From Marinobacterium_E sp035458585 (GTDB lineage: Bacteria; Pseudomonadota; Gammaproteobacteria; Pseudomonadales; Balneatricaceae), in the NCBI GenBank assembly GCA_035458585.1, contig DATHZN010000091.1, positions 1 through 22,054 on the forward strand: a DNA stretch of 22,054 bases, written 5' to 3'. How positions within the stretch are numbered: the first letter of the stretch is position 1; every line of letters starts with the position of its first letter. Shown here in pieces: positions 16,201-22,054 of the stretch. The translations under genes and the position numbers were made by a program. The notes under the pieces were generated by a model. The model was not told the origin of the DNA. It made no database searches and was given only the letters and a program-made list of their open reading frames with translations.

Positions 16201-16257
16201 TCCGCTTTGATCGCATCTTTGGAGGAGGTCAGAGGAGTGGTCAATCCAGAGCACTGA
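13237..16257 (+). CDS. soluble hybrid histidine kinase (HisKA-HATPase-REC-REC-HPt)
   Basis: A 1006-residue sensor kinase. Residues 1-350 carry no membrane span and look like divergent PAS-type sensing modules (WNQFSFSPIFDYRGR and similar), then a coiled segment. HisKA: KSDFLANMSHEIRTPLH, with phosphorylated His381. HATPase: N-box NLLGNAVKFT, G1 EDTGIGM, FEQADTSTTRRFGGTGLGL. First receiver about 615-750, divergent: IADADPRARDAL in place of the acidic pocket, but Asp668/Asp670 in VLVDGDVLGG and the Lys of EKP remain. Second receiver about 755-880 is canonical: IVDDNEFNRE, Asp807 in LMDIQMP, SKPFD. HPt about 910-1005 with His946 in AHKLKGTASALG. This is BarA/EvgS-like phosphorelay order, but cytosolic. 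No response-regulator gene is adjacent, so the partner lies elsewhere. ATG 13237 has AGGGA about six bases upstream. Confidence 0.94.
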   Translation: MSSNDIEKTTSLETQLVRFDSQLRVVSASRNSIGALARSGALFSKDTEGWHSLMRLALKGERISSDFASQELSFQTRDWMLFPEFNENGQVSGISLLICPTDQPVSILSTLQGKAESELSEQIGLLVRHADFSIILHDVESNTQSVIAGRESLLQLFPGMTVDEARAQIHSAADIKLLKEAQLHPGTEAIVSAVVPGSEGERRWNQFSFSPIFDYRGRKVQLLYRLGVDRMMEAQSSLEQALRFANIETFEEDAETGEGRYLFGFGDWTGMGFVGGEERLNRIPPSHREIVREAIGQVGKRVEFPFFHADGEDPVWWEQQTIREYRDSSGRRMLVGMSRCIDEEKSAQLAREQLIHDLEHANAAALAAAQSKSDFLANMSHEIRTPLHAVLGLAQVLLRTDDIAVARGYGEKIVRAGNSLQNIINDILDFSKIDAGKLEIDHQPFALQDVLDNLSVIMAKAASEKDISLAIGLKYQPEHRLIGDRLRLEQVLINLLGNAVKFTEKGHVVLEVERLEQIDSRVKLRFRVEDTGIGMSSDALKKIFSAFEQADTSTTRRFGGTGLGLTISSRLLDLMGGVLEVESAENAGSTFWFELEFDLGEPIAKSYLQLDDLSVLIADADPRARDALSSTVQALGWQTECCASGAELLALVRAYHNRRHTVDMVLVDGDVLGGKDLELAQQLKASSGTNGAPLIMMVTPKSRDRLRCHLDSPFVDLVLEKPITTSDLFDAIMTIRGSEQDSPTQASQNLALSGVNLLIVDDNEFNREVAAQVFGSEGAKVVCLDDGDQAVRWLAANHQFTDLVLMDIQMPILDGLSATRKIRTELGLDIPIIALSAAVFDKDRDAATASGMDAFISKPFDVDRAIETILSVLQSRAPASVGSNTPLSVRLSEGGSPLFDRTSALAYWGSMERLEPYLVKFLSEHQNTVSDFDGLIDPKEIERMAHKLKGTASALGLVHLNESAQQLMKSASGSNNRLEIEDDLSLLKSALIASLEEVRGVVNPEH

Positions 16258-16314
16258 GCTCAATCTTGACGAGTCGATACGAGACATCATGTTCAGTATT
16301 TTTGCCGCGCCAAC

Positions 16315-16354
16315 AAAAAAGGGAAGCACACTTAAAAGTACGCTTCCCTTTTTT
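16315..16354. terminator. bidirectional intrinsic terminator
   Basis: AAAAAAGGGAAGC (16315-16327) pairs perfectly over 13 bp with GCTTCCCTTTTTT (16342-16354), and a further ACTT/AAGT stem lies within the loop. Because one arm begins in A6 and the other ends in T6, it works on both strands: for the histidine kinase gene reading right and for the tRNA reading left, starting only four bases beyond the tRNA CCA. Confidence 0.9.
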
Positions 16355-16358
16355 ACGT

Positions 16359-16435
<77 letters not shown>

Positions 16436-16449
16436 TCAACGTGGTGCGA

Positions 16450-16477
16450 ATTATACAGAGTTCGAGTGAACGTACAA
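16450..16477 (-). promoter_or_regulatory. sigma-70 promoter of the initiator tRNA
   Basis: Minus strand: TTGTAC (16472-16477), 16-base spacer, perfect TATAAT (16450-16455), followed by the GC-rich TCGCACCACG. Transcription would start near 16443, about eight bases before the mature 5' end. A GC-rich discriminator is typical of stringently controlled stable-RNA promoters. Confidence 0.75.
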
Positions 16478-16511
16478 TAGCCTTTGTGATAATCGGCTAT
16501 ATTATTTCACA

Positions 16512-17279
16512 TTAACGTACAGCACCGACGGCGGTAACACTTTGCGTAATAAAGCTTCGGGTGTTGAGGTAGGCTACACGCCTTGCTTCTGGTGAGTAGA
16601 CGACCATCCAGTCCGGATTGATTTGCTCCAAAAGATAGACAGAACTACCCTGGTACACCTGCGCGACGGGGCGGCTGTTACTCTCTGGCTTAGACCATAG
16701 GGTTGAGTATTCACGTTTTGTCTCAAGCTCTGGCAGATAGGGCAACAAAGTCTCCAGTAGAATCGCGGCTAGCTGGTTACCCTGATAATAGGCCAGGGAC
16801 GCATAGTAGGTTGCCTGTACGAAATCAGCACCGGTTCCCATACCCTGAGCATACATAAAGCCGAGTCTGAGCTGTGCCAGGTCATATCCGTTTTTCGCTG
16901 CATTACGGTACCAGAACAGCGCCTTGCGCAGATTGCGAGGCAGTCCGTCCCCGATCTCATAGAGTTGGCCCAGAGTGAATTGCGATTGAGCGAAATCTGC
17001 TTTAGCGGCTTTTTCATACCAACTAATAGCGATGGGTGTATCACTCTCTACACCCAGTCCATGCTGATACATGTGGCCGATCTGGTGCGCTGCTTCAGCA
17101 GAACCCAGAGCCGCAGCCAATTGGTAGAGTTCCAGAGCTCTGCTATATGATTGATCCATACTCTGCCCATAGAGTGCCTGCCGGCCCTGCTCAACTAAGT
17201 CATCCAGTTGACTGGCGCAGGAGGCCGCAGCAGTGACCGAAAGCAGCAACGAAAGGGCGAGTTTTTTAAAAGACAACAT
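16512..17279 (-). CDS. secreted Sel1-repeat (TPR-like) protein with C-terminal SH3-like tail
   Basis: A 255-residue exported protein. Residues 1-22 are a signal peptide (KK then LALSLLLSVTAAAS). A Cys follows at a possible lipobox AASC, but position -3 is Ala, so lipoprotein status is uncertain. About four Sel1 repeats span residues 38-185, with the usual A-x-x-x-LG-x-x-Y/M-x-x-G-x-G pattern (AAHQIGHMYQHGLGV, SQFTLGQLYEIGDG, AQLRLGFMYAQGMG). The last 60 residues (SSVYLLEQINPDWMVVYSP, VAYLNTRSF) resemble a bacterial SH3 domain. Sel1 proteins are usually scaffolds for envelope complexes; no partner is implied here. The ATG at 17279 has GGAG six bases upstream. It lies divergent from the DUF72 gene and upstream of the tRNA promoter. 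Confidence 0.85.
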   Translation of the reverse strand: MLSFKKLALSLLLSVTAAASCASQLDDLVEQGRQALYGQSMDQSYSRALELYQLAAALGSAEAAHQIGHMYQHGLGVESDTPIAISWYEKAAKADFAQSQFTLGQLYEIGDGLPRNLRKALFWYRNAAKNGYDLAQLRLGFMYAQGMGTGADFVQATYYASLAYYQGNQLAAILLETLLPYLPELETKREYSTLWSKPESNSRPVAQVYQGSSVYLLEQINPDWMVVYSPEARRVAYLNTRSFITQSVTAVGAVR

Positions 17280-17350
17280 GCTCCACTCCTGCCTTATTTG
17301 AGACCTTTTTTCATTTTAGTCGTTGTTAAACAGGGAAGAGGCAGTACAAA

Positions 17351-17417
17351 CCTCCTGTTTTTTACTGGTTTACCTTGTCTCTGTTCGATAACCTGAGGAG
17401 CCTGAAAACAGAGGAGG
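17351..17417 (+). promoter_or_regulatory. imperfect long-range inverted repeat in the DUF72 leader
   Basis: CCTCCTGTTTT (17351-17361) can pair with AAAACAGAGGAGG (17405-17417) with a two-base bulge around a 43-base loop. The right arm contains a strong purine-rich AGGAGG about 16 bases before the GTG start; the nearer GGGGAG (17422-17427) remains free. It could be a leader structure affecting ribosome access, or chance. Confidence 0.25.
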
Positions 17418-17433
17418 TCAGCGGGGAGAGAGA

Positions 17434-18291
17434 GTGTCTAGCGCACAAAACTATTTTATCGGTCTGCCCCAGTGGCAGCATGAGAGTTGGGACAGGGGAC
17501 CTTTAAGTGGCTCAGGCAATCCGTTGCGTCGCTATGCCAGACACTTTAATTCGGTGGAGGGGAATACGACTTTCTACGGCTTGCCTAGCGTTGATACAGT
17601 CGCCCGATGGGCTTCAAATACGCCTGATGACTTTAAATTCTGTTTTAAGTTCAGGCAGGAGATCAGCCACCGCTCGGCATTGACCGCTAACCATCCGCTC
17701 GTGATGGAGCAGATAGAGCGGCTGGAACCGCTGCGGAGCAAGATCGGTCTCCTCTGCTTGCAGTTGCCGAAGAGTTTCGGTGCTGATGGGTTAGCTCAAT
17801 TGGATCGATTTCTAGCTGCTTTACCCGATACTTACGTCTATTCGGTAGAGGTTCGAAATCTCGAATTTTTCGCTAAGGGGGAGGCGGAGCGAGAGTTGAA
17901 CAGCATACTGATGCATTATCAGGTCAACCGTGTGATGTTTGATACACGCCCCTTATTTGCTGATATCGCAACCGATGCAGCAACCCTGGATGCGCAGAAA
18001 AAGAAACCCCGTGTTCCACTGCATGTGCTTGCTACCGGGCAGCGACCACAGGTGCGTTTTATTGCACCAGTGGAGTTTGAGAGGGCAGAGCACTATCTGG
18101 ATCAGTGGGTAGCCAAAGTGGCGAAGTGGTTGGATATGGGCCTGGAGCCCTTCCTGTTTTTTCACACGCCAGATAACCGCCAGGCACCAGAACTCGCCAA
18201 TTGGTTTGTCGAAAAGCTGGAGTTAATGTGCCCCGATGCCTCAGGTTTTACACCTTGGCAGAGGACTGGCGAGCAGGATGCTCTGTTCTGA
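17434..18291 (+). CDS. DUF72 (YecE-like) protein
   Basis: A 285-residue protein of the DUF72 TIM-barrel family, recognised from FIGLPQWQHESW at the N-terminus (family G-x-x-x-W start), RHFNSVEGNTTFYGLPS (typical 'F-x-x-vE-x-n-sTFY'), FKFCFKFRQEISH, LLCLQLPKSFGAD (family 'L-x-QlPp-f'), YSVEVRNLEFF ('a-E-x-R-x-x-w') and the late FFHTPDNRQAPELANWF ('fn-n-h-x-g-x-a-p-n-a'). Function is unestablished; structures suggest a phosphate or nucleic-acid-related TIM barrel. The start is GTG at 17434 with GGGGAG six bases upstream. Its stop TGA (18289-18291) directly abuts the opposite-strand apaG stop (18292-18294). Confidence 0.88.
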   Translation: MSSAQNYFIGLPQWQHESWDRGPLSGSGNPLRRYARHFNSVEGNTTFYGLPSVDTVARWASNTPDDFKFCFKFRQEISHRSALTANHPLVMEQIERLEPLRSKIGLLCLQLPKSFGADGLAQLDRFLAALPDTYVYSVEVRNLEFFAKGEAERELNSILMHYQVNRVMFDTRPLFADIATDAATLDAQKKKPRVPLHVLATGQRPQVRFIAPVEFERAEHYLDQWVAKVAKWLDMGLEPFLFFHTPDNRQAPELANWFVEKLELMCPDASGFTPWQRTGEQDALF

Positions 18292-18681
18292 TCAATGCAA
18301 AGCGTGGGTCTGAGCTAGAGTAAACGGAGGGATTGACGCCTTGAACTCCTCGCCATCATCGACACGAACCATGTCGTAATGGCCCTGCATGCTGCCGACC
18401 TCTGTCGCCATCACGGTGCCGCTTGTGTAGCTGTAACTTTCACCGGGTGCTATGACCGGTTGTTCACCTACAACGCCCTCGCCGACAACCTCCTGCGTCT
18501 GTTCATTACCATCGGTGATTAACCAGCGGCGGCTGATCAACTGCACTGCCACGTCGTTATGGTTGCTGATGGTGATATGGTACGAGAAGACGTAACGGTG
18601 GGTCTCAGGATCAGACTGCTCACTGATGTAATGTGTGGTAACGCTGATATCCACGTTGTTAGCGAGGTCTACATAGGTCAT
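18292..18681 (-). CDS. apaG: ApaG family protein (Co2+/Mg2+ efflux-associated)
   Basis: A 129-residue single-domain beta-sandwich protein (FN3-like); E. coli ApaG is about 125. Family blocks are clear: ISVTTHYISEQSDPE, YHITISNHND, LISRRWLITDGN, VVGEGVVGEQPVIAPGE, YSYTSGTVM and GSMQGHYDMV. Function in bacteria is not firmly known; it is linked genetically to Co2+ resistance and Ap4A metabolism. ATG 18681 overlaps the ksgA stop by one base (TAATG). In most relatives apaH follows directly, but here apaG is the last gene of the lptD operon and ends flush against the convergent DUF72 gene with no terminator. Confidence 0.95.
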   Translation of the reverse strand: MTYVDLANNVDISVTTHYISEQSDPETHRYVFSYHITISNHNDVAVQLISRRWLITDGNEQTQEVVGEGVVGEQPVIAPGESYSYTSGTVMATEVGSMQGHYDMVRVDDGEEFKASIPPFTLAQTHALH

Positions 18682-19502
18682 TAGGCTTGGTTGCTCTGTT
18701 TGCGATTGTGATAGACAGTATCGGCTATATTAATGAATTCCGCTAAGGTAAGTCGCTCTGGGCGCAGAGATGAGTCGATACCGATCGACTCTAACTGATC
18801 TGCACTCAACAGGGGCTTTAGGTTGTTACGTAGCGTCTTACGACGCTGGCTGAACGCGGTGCGAACAACATCCTGCAGCAACTCTGGATCTTCGGCTTTA
18901 AGTGGCAGCTCAACATAGGGTGTCAGACGTACGATAGCCGAATCTACTTTAGGCGGCGGATTGAAGGCTCCTGGGGGTACCAGAAATAGCTTGTCTACCT
19001 GGCAGTAGTACTGCGCCATAATTCCAAGGCGGCCATAATTTGGGTCACCCGCTTGCGCAGCCAGACGCTCCACTACCTCTTTTTGCAGCATAAAGTGCAT
19101 ATCACTGATCAGTCCCGAAAAACTCAAAAGGTGGAAGATCAGAGGCGTTGAGATATTGTAGGGCAGGTTTCCAACAACTCGCAGTTGTCTATCGTCAGTT
19201 CTGAGTTGACTGAAATCAAATTTAAGCGCATCTGCTTCGTGTATCTGAAACTTGTCACCATACATAAAGAATTTGGTACGTAAAACCGGGATTAGATCCC
19301 GGTCCAGTTCGACCGCCTCTAGTGCACCCGCTCCGTCCAGTAGCTCCTCAGTCAGTGCACCCAAGCCCGGCCCAATCTCAATAAGGTGATCTTCAGGGCG
19401 CGGACGAATAGCCGTGATAATGCGGCCGATAATACTGGGATCGTGCAGGAAGTTCTGTCCGAAGCGTTTGCGGGCAACATGCCCTAAGTGTTTTTTACTC
19501 AT
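18681..19502 (-). CDS. rsmA: 16S rRNA (adenine1518/1519-N6)-dimethyltransferase
   Basis: A 273-residue KsgA/RsmA enzyme that dimethylates two adjacent adenines in the helix-45 loop of 16S rRNA during 30S maturation. The N-terminus has RKRFGQNFLHD; the SAM loop is EIGPGLGAL (42-50); the catalytic motif is NLPYNIS (112-118). Further conserved pieces are FMLQKEVVERL, PPGAFNPPPKVDSAIV and AFSQRRKTLRNNLK. Length matches E. coli (273). ATG 19502 overlaps the pdxA stop by one base (TAATG), and its own stop overlaps apaG the same way, so the genes are tightly coupled. Confidence 0.97.
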   Translation of the reverse strand: MSKKHLGHVARKRFGQNFLHDPSIIGRIITAIRPRPEDHLIEIGPGLGALTEELLDGAGALEAVELDRDLIPVLRTKFFMYGDKFQIHEADALKFDFSQLRTDDRQLRVVGNLPYNISTPLIFHLLSFSGLISDMHFMLQKEVVERLAAQAGDPNYGRLGIMAQYYCQVDKLFLVPPGAFNPPPKVDSAIVRLTPYVELPLKAEDPELLQDVVRTAFSQRRKTLRNNLKPLLSADQLESIGIDSSLRPERLTLAEFINIADTVYHNRKQSNQA

Positions 19503-20503
19503 TAAGCCTGTTTCATTTGAGCGCGATGGGTCGCCATCTCGGCGGCGTAGTCAATCGCAGTTAGGAGTGATCCGCTGTCAGCTTTAGCCGTCCCTACCAG
19601 ATCTAGTGCCGTACCATGATCGACTGAGGTGCGAATGATTGGCAACCCCAGTGTTATATTCACCGCCTGACCGAAACCCTTGTATTTTAGCACCGGAAGC
19701 CCCTGATCGTGATACATCGCTAGGACTGCGTCAGCATCTTTAAGATGGTGCTCGGTGAACAGTGTATCGGCAGGTAGTGGACCGATTATCTGCTCACCAA
19801 GCTCCCGGAATCGCTGGAGCACGGGGTTGATCGTATCGATCTCCTCACGTCCCATGTGGCCGCCCTCGCCAGCATGGGGGTTGAGTCCGGCCACGAGGAG
19901 GCGTGGTTTTGGGAGGCCAAAGTTCACTCTCAGCTCGTCCAAAGTGATCTGAATGACCGATTCAAGTAGCTCTGTAGTAATGGCGGATGGGACATCTTTC
20001 AATGCTAAGTGAGTGGTCGCAAGCGCCACACGCAACCCTTCCGTTGCCAGCATCATAACGACCTTCTGAGCCCCGCAGCGCTCTTCTAGAAATTCGGTGT
20101 GGCCGCTGAACGCTATGCCGGCATCATTGATAACACCTTTGTGCACGGGCGCCGTGACGATTGCGTCAAACATCCCGGTCATAGTGGCGTCGACGGCAAG
20201 GCGCAAGGTGTTAATAACATATCGCGCGTTGAGTGGTTGCAGCTTACCGGGCACTACATCTTCGACGAGCGGCGTGCCCATGTAAAAGAGCTCGCCTGGT
20301 CGACAGGCCTGAGCCGGCTGGTCGGGGTCAAACTCATGAAGTTTGATTGGCAGGCCTAGGAGTTTGGCACGATCGACGATCAGATCAGGATCACAAATAA
20401 GGACCAACTGATGCGCCGACCCCTGCTGAGCAACCTGGATACACAGGTCAGGACCTATGCCGGCTGGCTCCCCCGGCGTAAGAGCGAGTCGCAGCGTTCT
20501 CAT
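19502..20503 (-). CDS. pdxA: 4-hydroxythreonine-4-phosphate dehydrogenase
   Basis: A 333-residue NAD-dependent enzyme of the DXP-dependent vitamin B6 pathway. It oxidises 4-phosphohydroxy-L-threonine, which PdxJ then uses to make pyridoxine 5'-phosphate. Visible motifs: TPGEPAGIGPDL near the N-terminus, TAPVHKGVINDAGIAFSGHTEF (seen as TAPVHKG and SGHTEFLEE) with the first metal-binding His, GLNPHAGEGGHMGREE with the second, and YHDQGLPVLKYKGF with the third. E. coli PdxA is 329 residues. ATG 20503 overlaps the surA stop by one base (TGATG). Confidence 0.97.
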   Translation of the reverse strand: MRTLRLALTPGEPAGIGPDLCIQVAQQGSAHQLVLICDPDLIVDRAKLLGLPIKLHEFDPDQPAQACRPGELFYMGTPLVEDVVPGKLQPLNARYVINTLRLAVDATMTGMFDAIVTAPVHKGVINDAGIAFSGHTEFLEERCGAQKVVMMLATEGLRVALATTHLALKDVPSAITTELLESVIQITLDELRVNFGLPKPRLLVAGLNPHAGEGGHMGREEIDTINPVLQRFRELGEQIIGPLPADTLFTEHHLKDADAVLAMYHDQGLPVLKYKGFGQAVNITLGLPIIRTSVDHGTALDLVGTAKADSGSLLTAIDYAAEMATHRAQMKQA

Positions 20504-21783
20504 CAGCGTGCCTTAATATCCACGTAAGCCTGTGAACGCAGTTCCCTTAGCCAGTTCTCGAGCTCCTCCGCAGCCTTACGCTTGCGAATTTCGGCACGAG
20601 CACTGTTCTCGCGCATCTCAGTTGAGAAATCCTCCGTGCGGCGTTCAATTACCTCAACGATGTGCCAGCCGAAGCGAGACTCAAATGGCTGACTGACATC
20701 GCCGACATTCAGCGCATTCATCTGCTGTTCAAACTCAGCGACCATCTGGCCCGGCTGCACCCATCCAAGATCACCACCGAGTGAGCCGCTCGCAGCGTCA
20801 TCACTGTAGCGGCGAGCTAACTCGTCAAATGGCTCGCCCTCTTGCAGTCGCTGAAATATCTCATCTGCAAACAATTTCGCTTGCTCAGGTGAGCGAATCT
20901 CTGTCGGTCGAATCAGAATGTGGCGTGTCAATGATTGCTCTATTAAAGCCTGCTGAGAGCCCCGGCGATCCCTTAGGTAGAGGATATTAAAACCTGCGGG
21001 AGTTCGGATTGGTTGAGAGTACTGACCGTTCTCGAGTTTGTTAGCTGCCAGTGCAATGTTAGTGGGTAGCTCCGCCAGCTTACGCCAACCCAAATCACCA
21101 CCGCTTAGTGCATTCGGTGCATCTGATGCGCTGAGTGCGAGGTCGGTAAATGATGCACCTGAATTGAGTTCGCCCATCAGTGCTGCTGAGCGCTTCTCTG
21201 CTGCCTGAATCTGTTCCGGGGAAGCTGGCGATGGTAATGCCACAAGAATATTGCTGAGCAGTAGTTCGGTGTTGTCGTTACCTTTGGCCAGCTCAGAATT
21301 GAGGTAGTTCTGCACCTCTAGGTCGGTAACACTGATACGGCGATTAACGTTGTTCTGTTGTACTTTTTGCAACAGCAGGTCACGGCGAATCTGTTCGCGA
21401 ACGTCAGCGTAATTGTTGCCTTGTGCAATAACCGCCTCGCGGAACTGTGGTAGCGTCATCTTGTTTTGCTGGGCGATACCTTGGAGTGTTTGATTGAGTT
21501 CCTGGTCGCTGACGCGAATACCCTGTCTTTTGGCTACCTGCTGCTGCAGACTCTCTAAAATAAGCTGGTCCAGTACCTGCGAACGCAGTACCTCAGCCGG
21601 TGGCATACTGGCCTGACGTGCCTGCAGCTGTTGGCTGATCTGCGCAACCCGGCGATCAACCTCAGACTCCATCACAATGCCATCGTTAACAACTGCAGCC
21701 ACACGGTTTAGCGGTTCTAAAGCGCTGGCAAGCAGCGGAGTCAGCAGCAACGCGGTCGCTACCAGACGGTTAAAAGTTTTCAT
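20503..21783 (-). CDS. surA: periplasmic chaperone / peptidyl-prolyl isomerase SurA
   Basis: A 426-residue periplasmic chaperone escorting unfolded outer-membrane proteins, including LptD, to the BAM complex; E. coli SurA is 428. Residues 1-22 are a signal peptide ending LLASA. The N-terminal chaperone domain carries LNRVAAVVNDGIVMESEVDRR (read as LNRVAAVVNDGIV and ESEVDRR). Two parvulin domains follow, beginning about LLLSNILVALP and LTRHILIRP, with the paired GGDLGW repeats; the C-terminal helix closes it. Four in-frame starts lie within 15 bases (21798, 21795, 21789, 21783). I choose ATG 21783 because GAGG lies six bases upstream and the signal peptide begins MKTF. It overlaps the end of lptD by 14 bases. 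Confidence 0.96.
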   Translation of the reverse strand: MKTFNRLVATALLLTPLLASALEPLNRVAAVVNDGIVMESEVDRRVAQISQQLQARQASMPPAEVLRSQVLDQLILESLQQQVAKRQGIRVSDQELNQTLQGIAQQNKMTLPQFREAVIAQGNNYADVREQIRRDLLLQKVQQNNVNRRISVTDLEVQNYLNSELAKGNDNTELLLSNILVALPSPASPEQIQAAEKRSAALMGELNSGASFTDLALSASDAPNALSGGDLGWRKLAELPTNIALAANKLENGQYSQPIRTPAGFNILYLRDRRGSQQALIEQSLTRHILIRPTEIRSPEQAKLFADEIFQRLQEGEPFDELARRYSDDAASGSLGGDLGWVQPGQMVAEFEQQMNALNVGDVSQPFESRFGWHIVEVIERRTEDFSTEMRENSARAEIRKRKAAEELENWLRELRSQAYVDIKAR

Positions 21784-22054
21784 TCGCATCCTCATCAAAA
21801 CCGGTCAAATCTCTCAGGAACTCGCGACCCTCTGCGCCGCCCAGTGTCCCCAGACCCTTGAGTACAAATTGCAGGTAAAAAGTGTTGTCGCGCTCGAAGT
21901 CACTGCTACCGTCAACCACGGATCGCTGGCCGGTAAAGCGTATTTTCCAACAGCAACTGCCATATTCTACACCGAGTAGCGTCTCCAGGTTTTCACTCGC
22001 TTTTAGGTCTTCGGTGTAACGGCCTACCAGACTCCAGACGGGCGACAGTGGCCA
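21770..22054 (-). CDS. lptD: LPS-assembly outer-membrane protein LptD (C-terminal 94 residues)
   Basis: The frame enters at the right window edge and ends at TAA 21770-21772. The 94 residues match the end of the LptD beta-barrel: WSLVGRYTEDLKASENLETL, then LGVEYGSCCWKIRF with the conserved Cys-Cys pair that forms the essential disulfides with N-terminal cysteines, then TFYLQFVLKGLGTLGG. The gene's position directly upstream of surA, in the conserved order lptD-surA-pdxA-ksgA-apaG, confirms it. LptD with LptE inserts lipopolysaccharide into the outer membrane. The tail after the last barrel strand is long, acidic and hydrophilic (GFDEDANENF). The rest of the gene is outside the window. Confidence 0.95.
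   Translation of the reverse strand, partial: WPLSPVWSLVGRYTEDLKASENLETLLGVEYGSCCWKIRFTGQRSVVDGSSDFERDNTFYLQFVLKGLGTLGGAEGREFLRDLTGFDEDANENF

Noticed and set aside
16480..16515. TGTGA...TCACA arms after the Sel1 gene as a CRP site
   Set aside because: The arms are about 17 bases apart instead of six, and the site lies downstream of a gene and away from any start; it is more likely an AT-rich imperfect hairpin.

Overview
The window reads as a chromosomal segment of a gammaproteobacterium, probably marine and Pseudomonas/Oceanospirillum-like. The clearest evidence is the lptD-surA-pdxA-rsmA(ksgA)-apaG cluster, the apaH-glpE-cca cluster, the FadB-type dehydrogenase and the consensus sigma-70 promoter of an initiator tRNA. 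Base composition looks balanced and even. I see no transposase, integrase, phage gene or CRISPR array. GTG and TTG starts are frequent.

Layout. (1) 1-1925, minus: acetoacetyl-CoA synthetase, cut by the left edge, with a good promoter behind it. (2) 2050-4323, minus: apaH-glpE-cca, a tight operon (Ap4A hydrolase, thiosulfate sulfurtransferase, CCA-adding enzyme). (3) 4390-10386, plus: a UDG-superfamily hypoxanthine-DNA glycosylase; a 317-bp gap with a candidate promoter/operator; a Bcr/CflA-type efflux protein overlapping an RNase J-like nuclease; an uncharacterised protein with a Toprim-like region; a perfect intrinsic terminator; a fructosamine-kinase-like gene lacking its N-terminal part; and a TANGO2/NRDE protein. 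(4) 10439-11137, minus: a two-gene membrane unit (PH-domain protein plus small three-helix protein). (5) 11323-16257, plus: a stand-alone FadB-type 3-hydroxyacyl-CoA dehydrogenase, an overlapping TrmB-like methyltransferase and a 1006-residue soluble hybrid histidine kinase. (6) 16315-17279: a bidirectional terminator, the initiator tRNA-Met with its own promoter, and a secreted Sel1-repeat protein, the last two on minus. (7) 17434-18291, plus: a DUF72 protein whose stop codon abuts that of apaG. (8) 18292-22054, minus: apaG, ksgA, pdxA, surA and the 3' end of lptD, an overlapping operon in which each start touches or overlaps the previous stop.

The main architectural point is that apaG and apaH, adjacent in E. 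coli and Pseudomonas, are separated here by about 14 kb of mostly oppositely oriented genes. The outer blocks do conserved housekeeping work: outer-membrane biogenesis (LptD, SurA), vitamin B6 synthesis (PdxA), rRNA and tRNA maturation (KsgA, CCA enzyme) and alarmone turnover (ApaH). The inner block mixes repair and metabolite-damage functions (HDG, fructosamine kinase), RNA processing (RNase J), signalling and unknowns. No complete new multi-gene system is evident. The best candidates for new biology are the Toprim-like orphan at 7964-8824, the TrmB-like methyltransferase with an altered signature motif joined to a lone FadB half, and the truncated fructosamine kinase whose start lies in a terminator loop.
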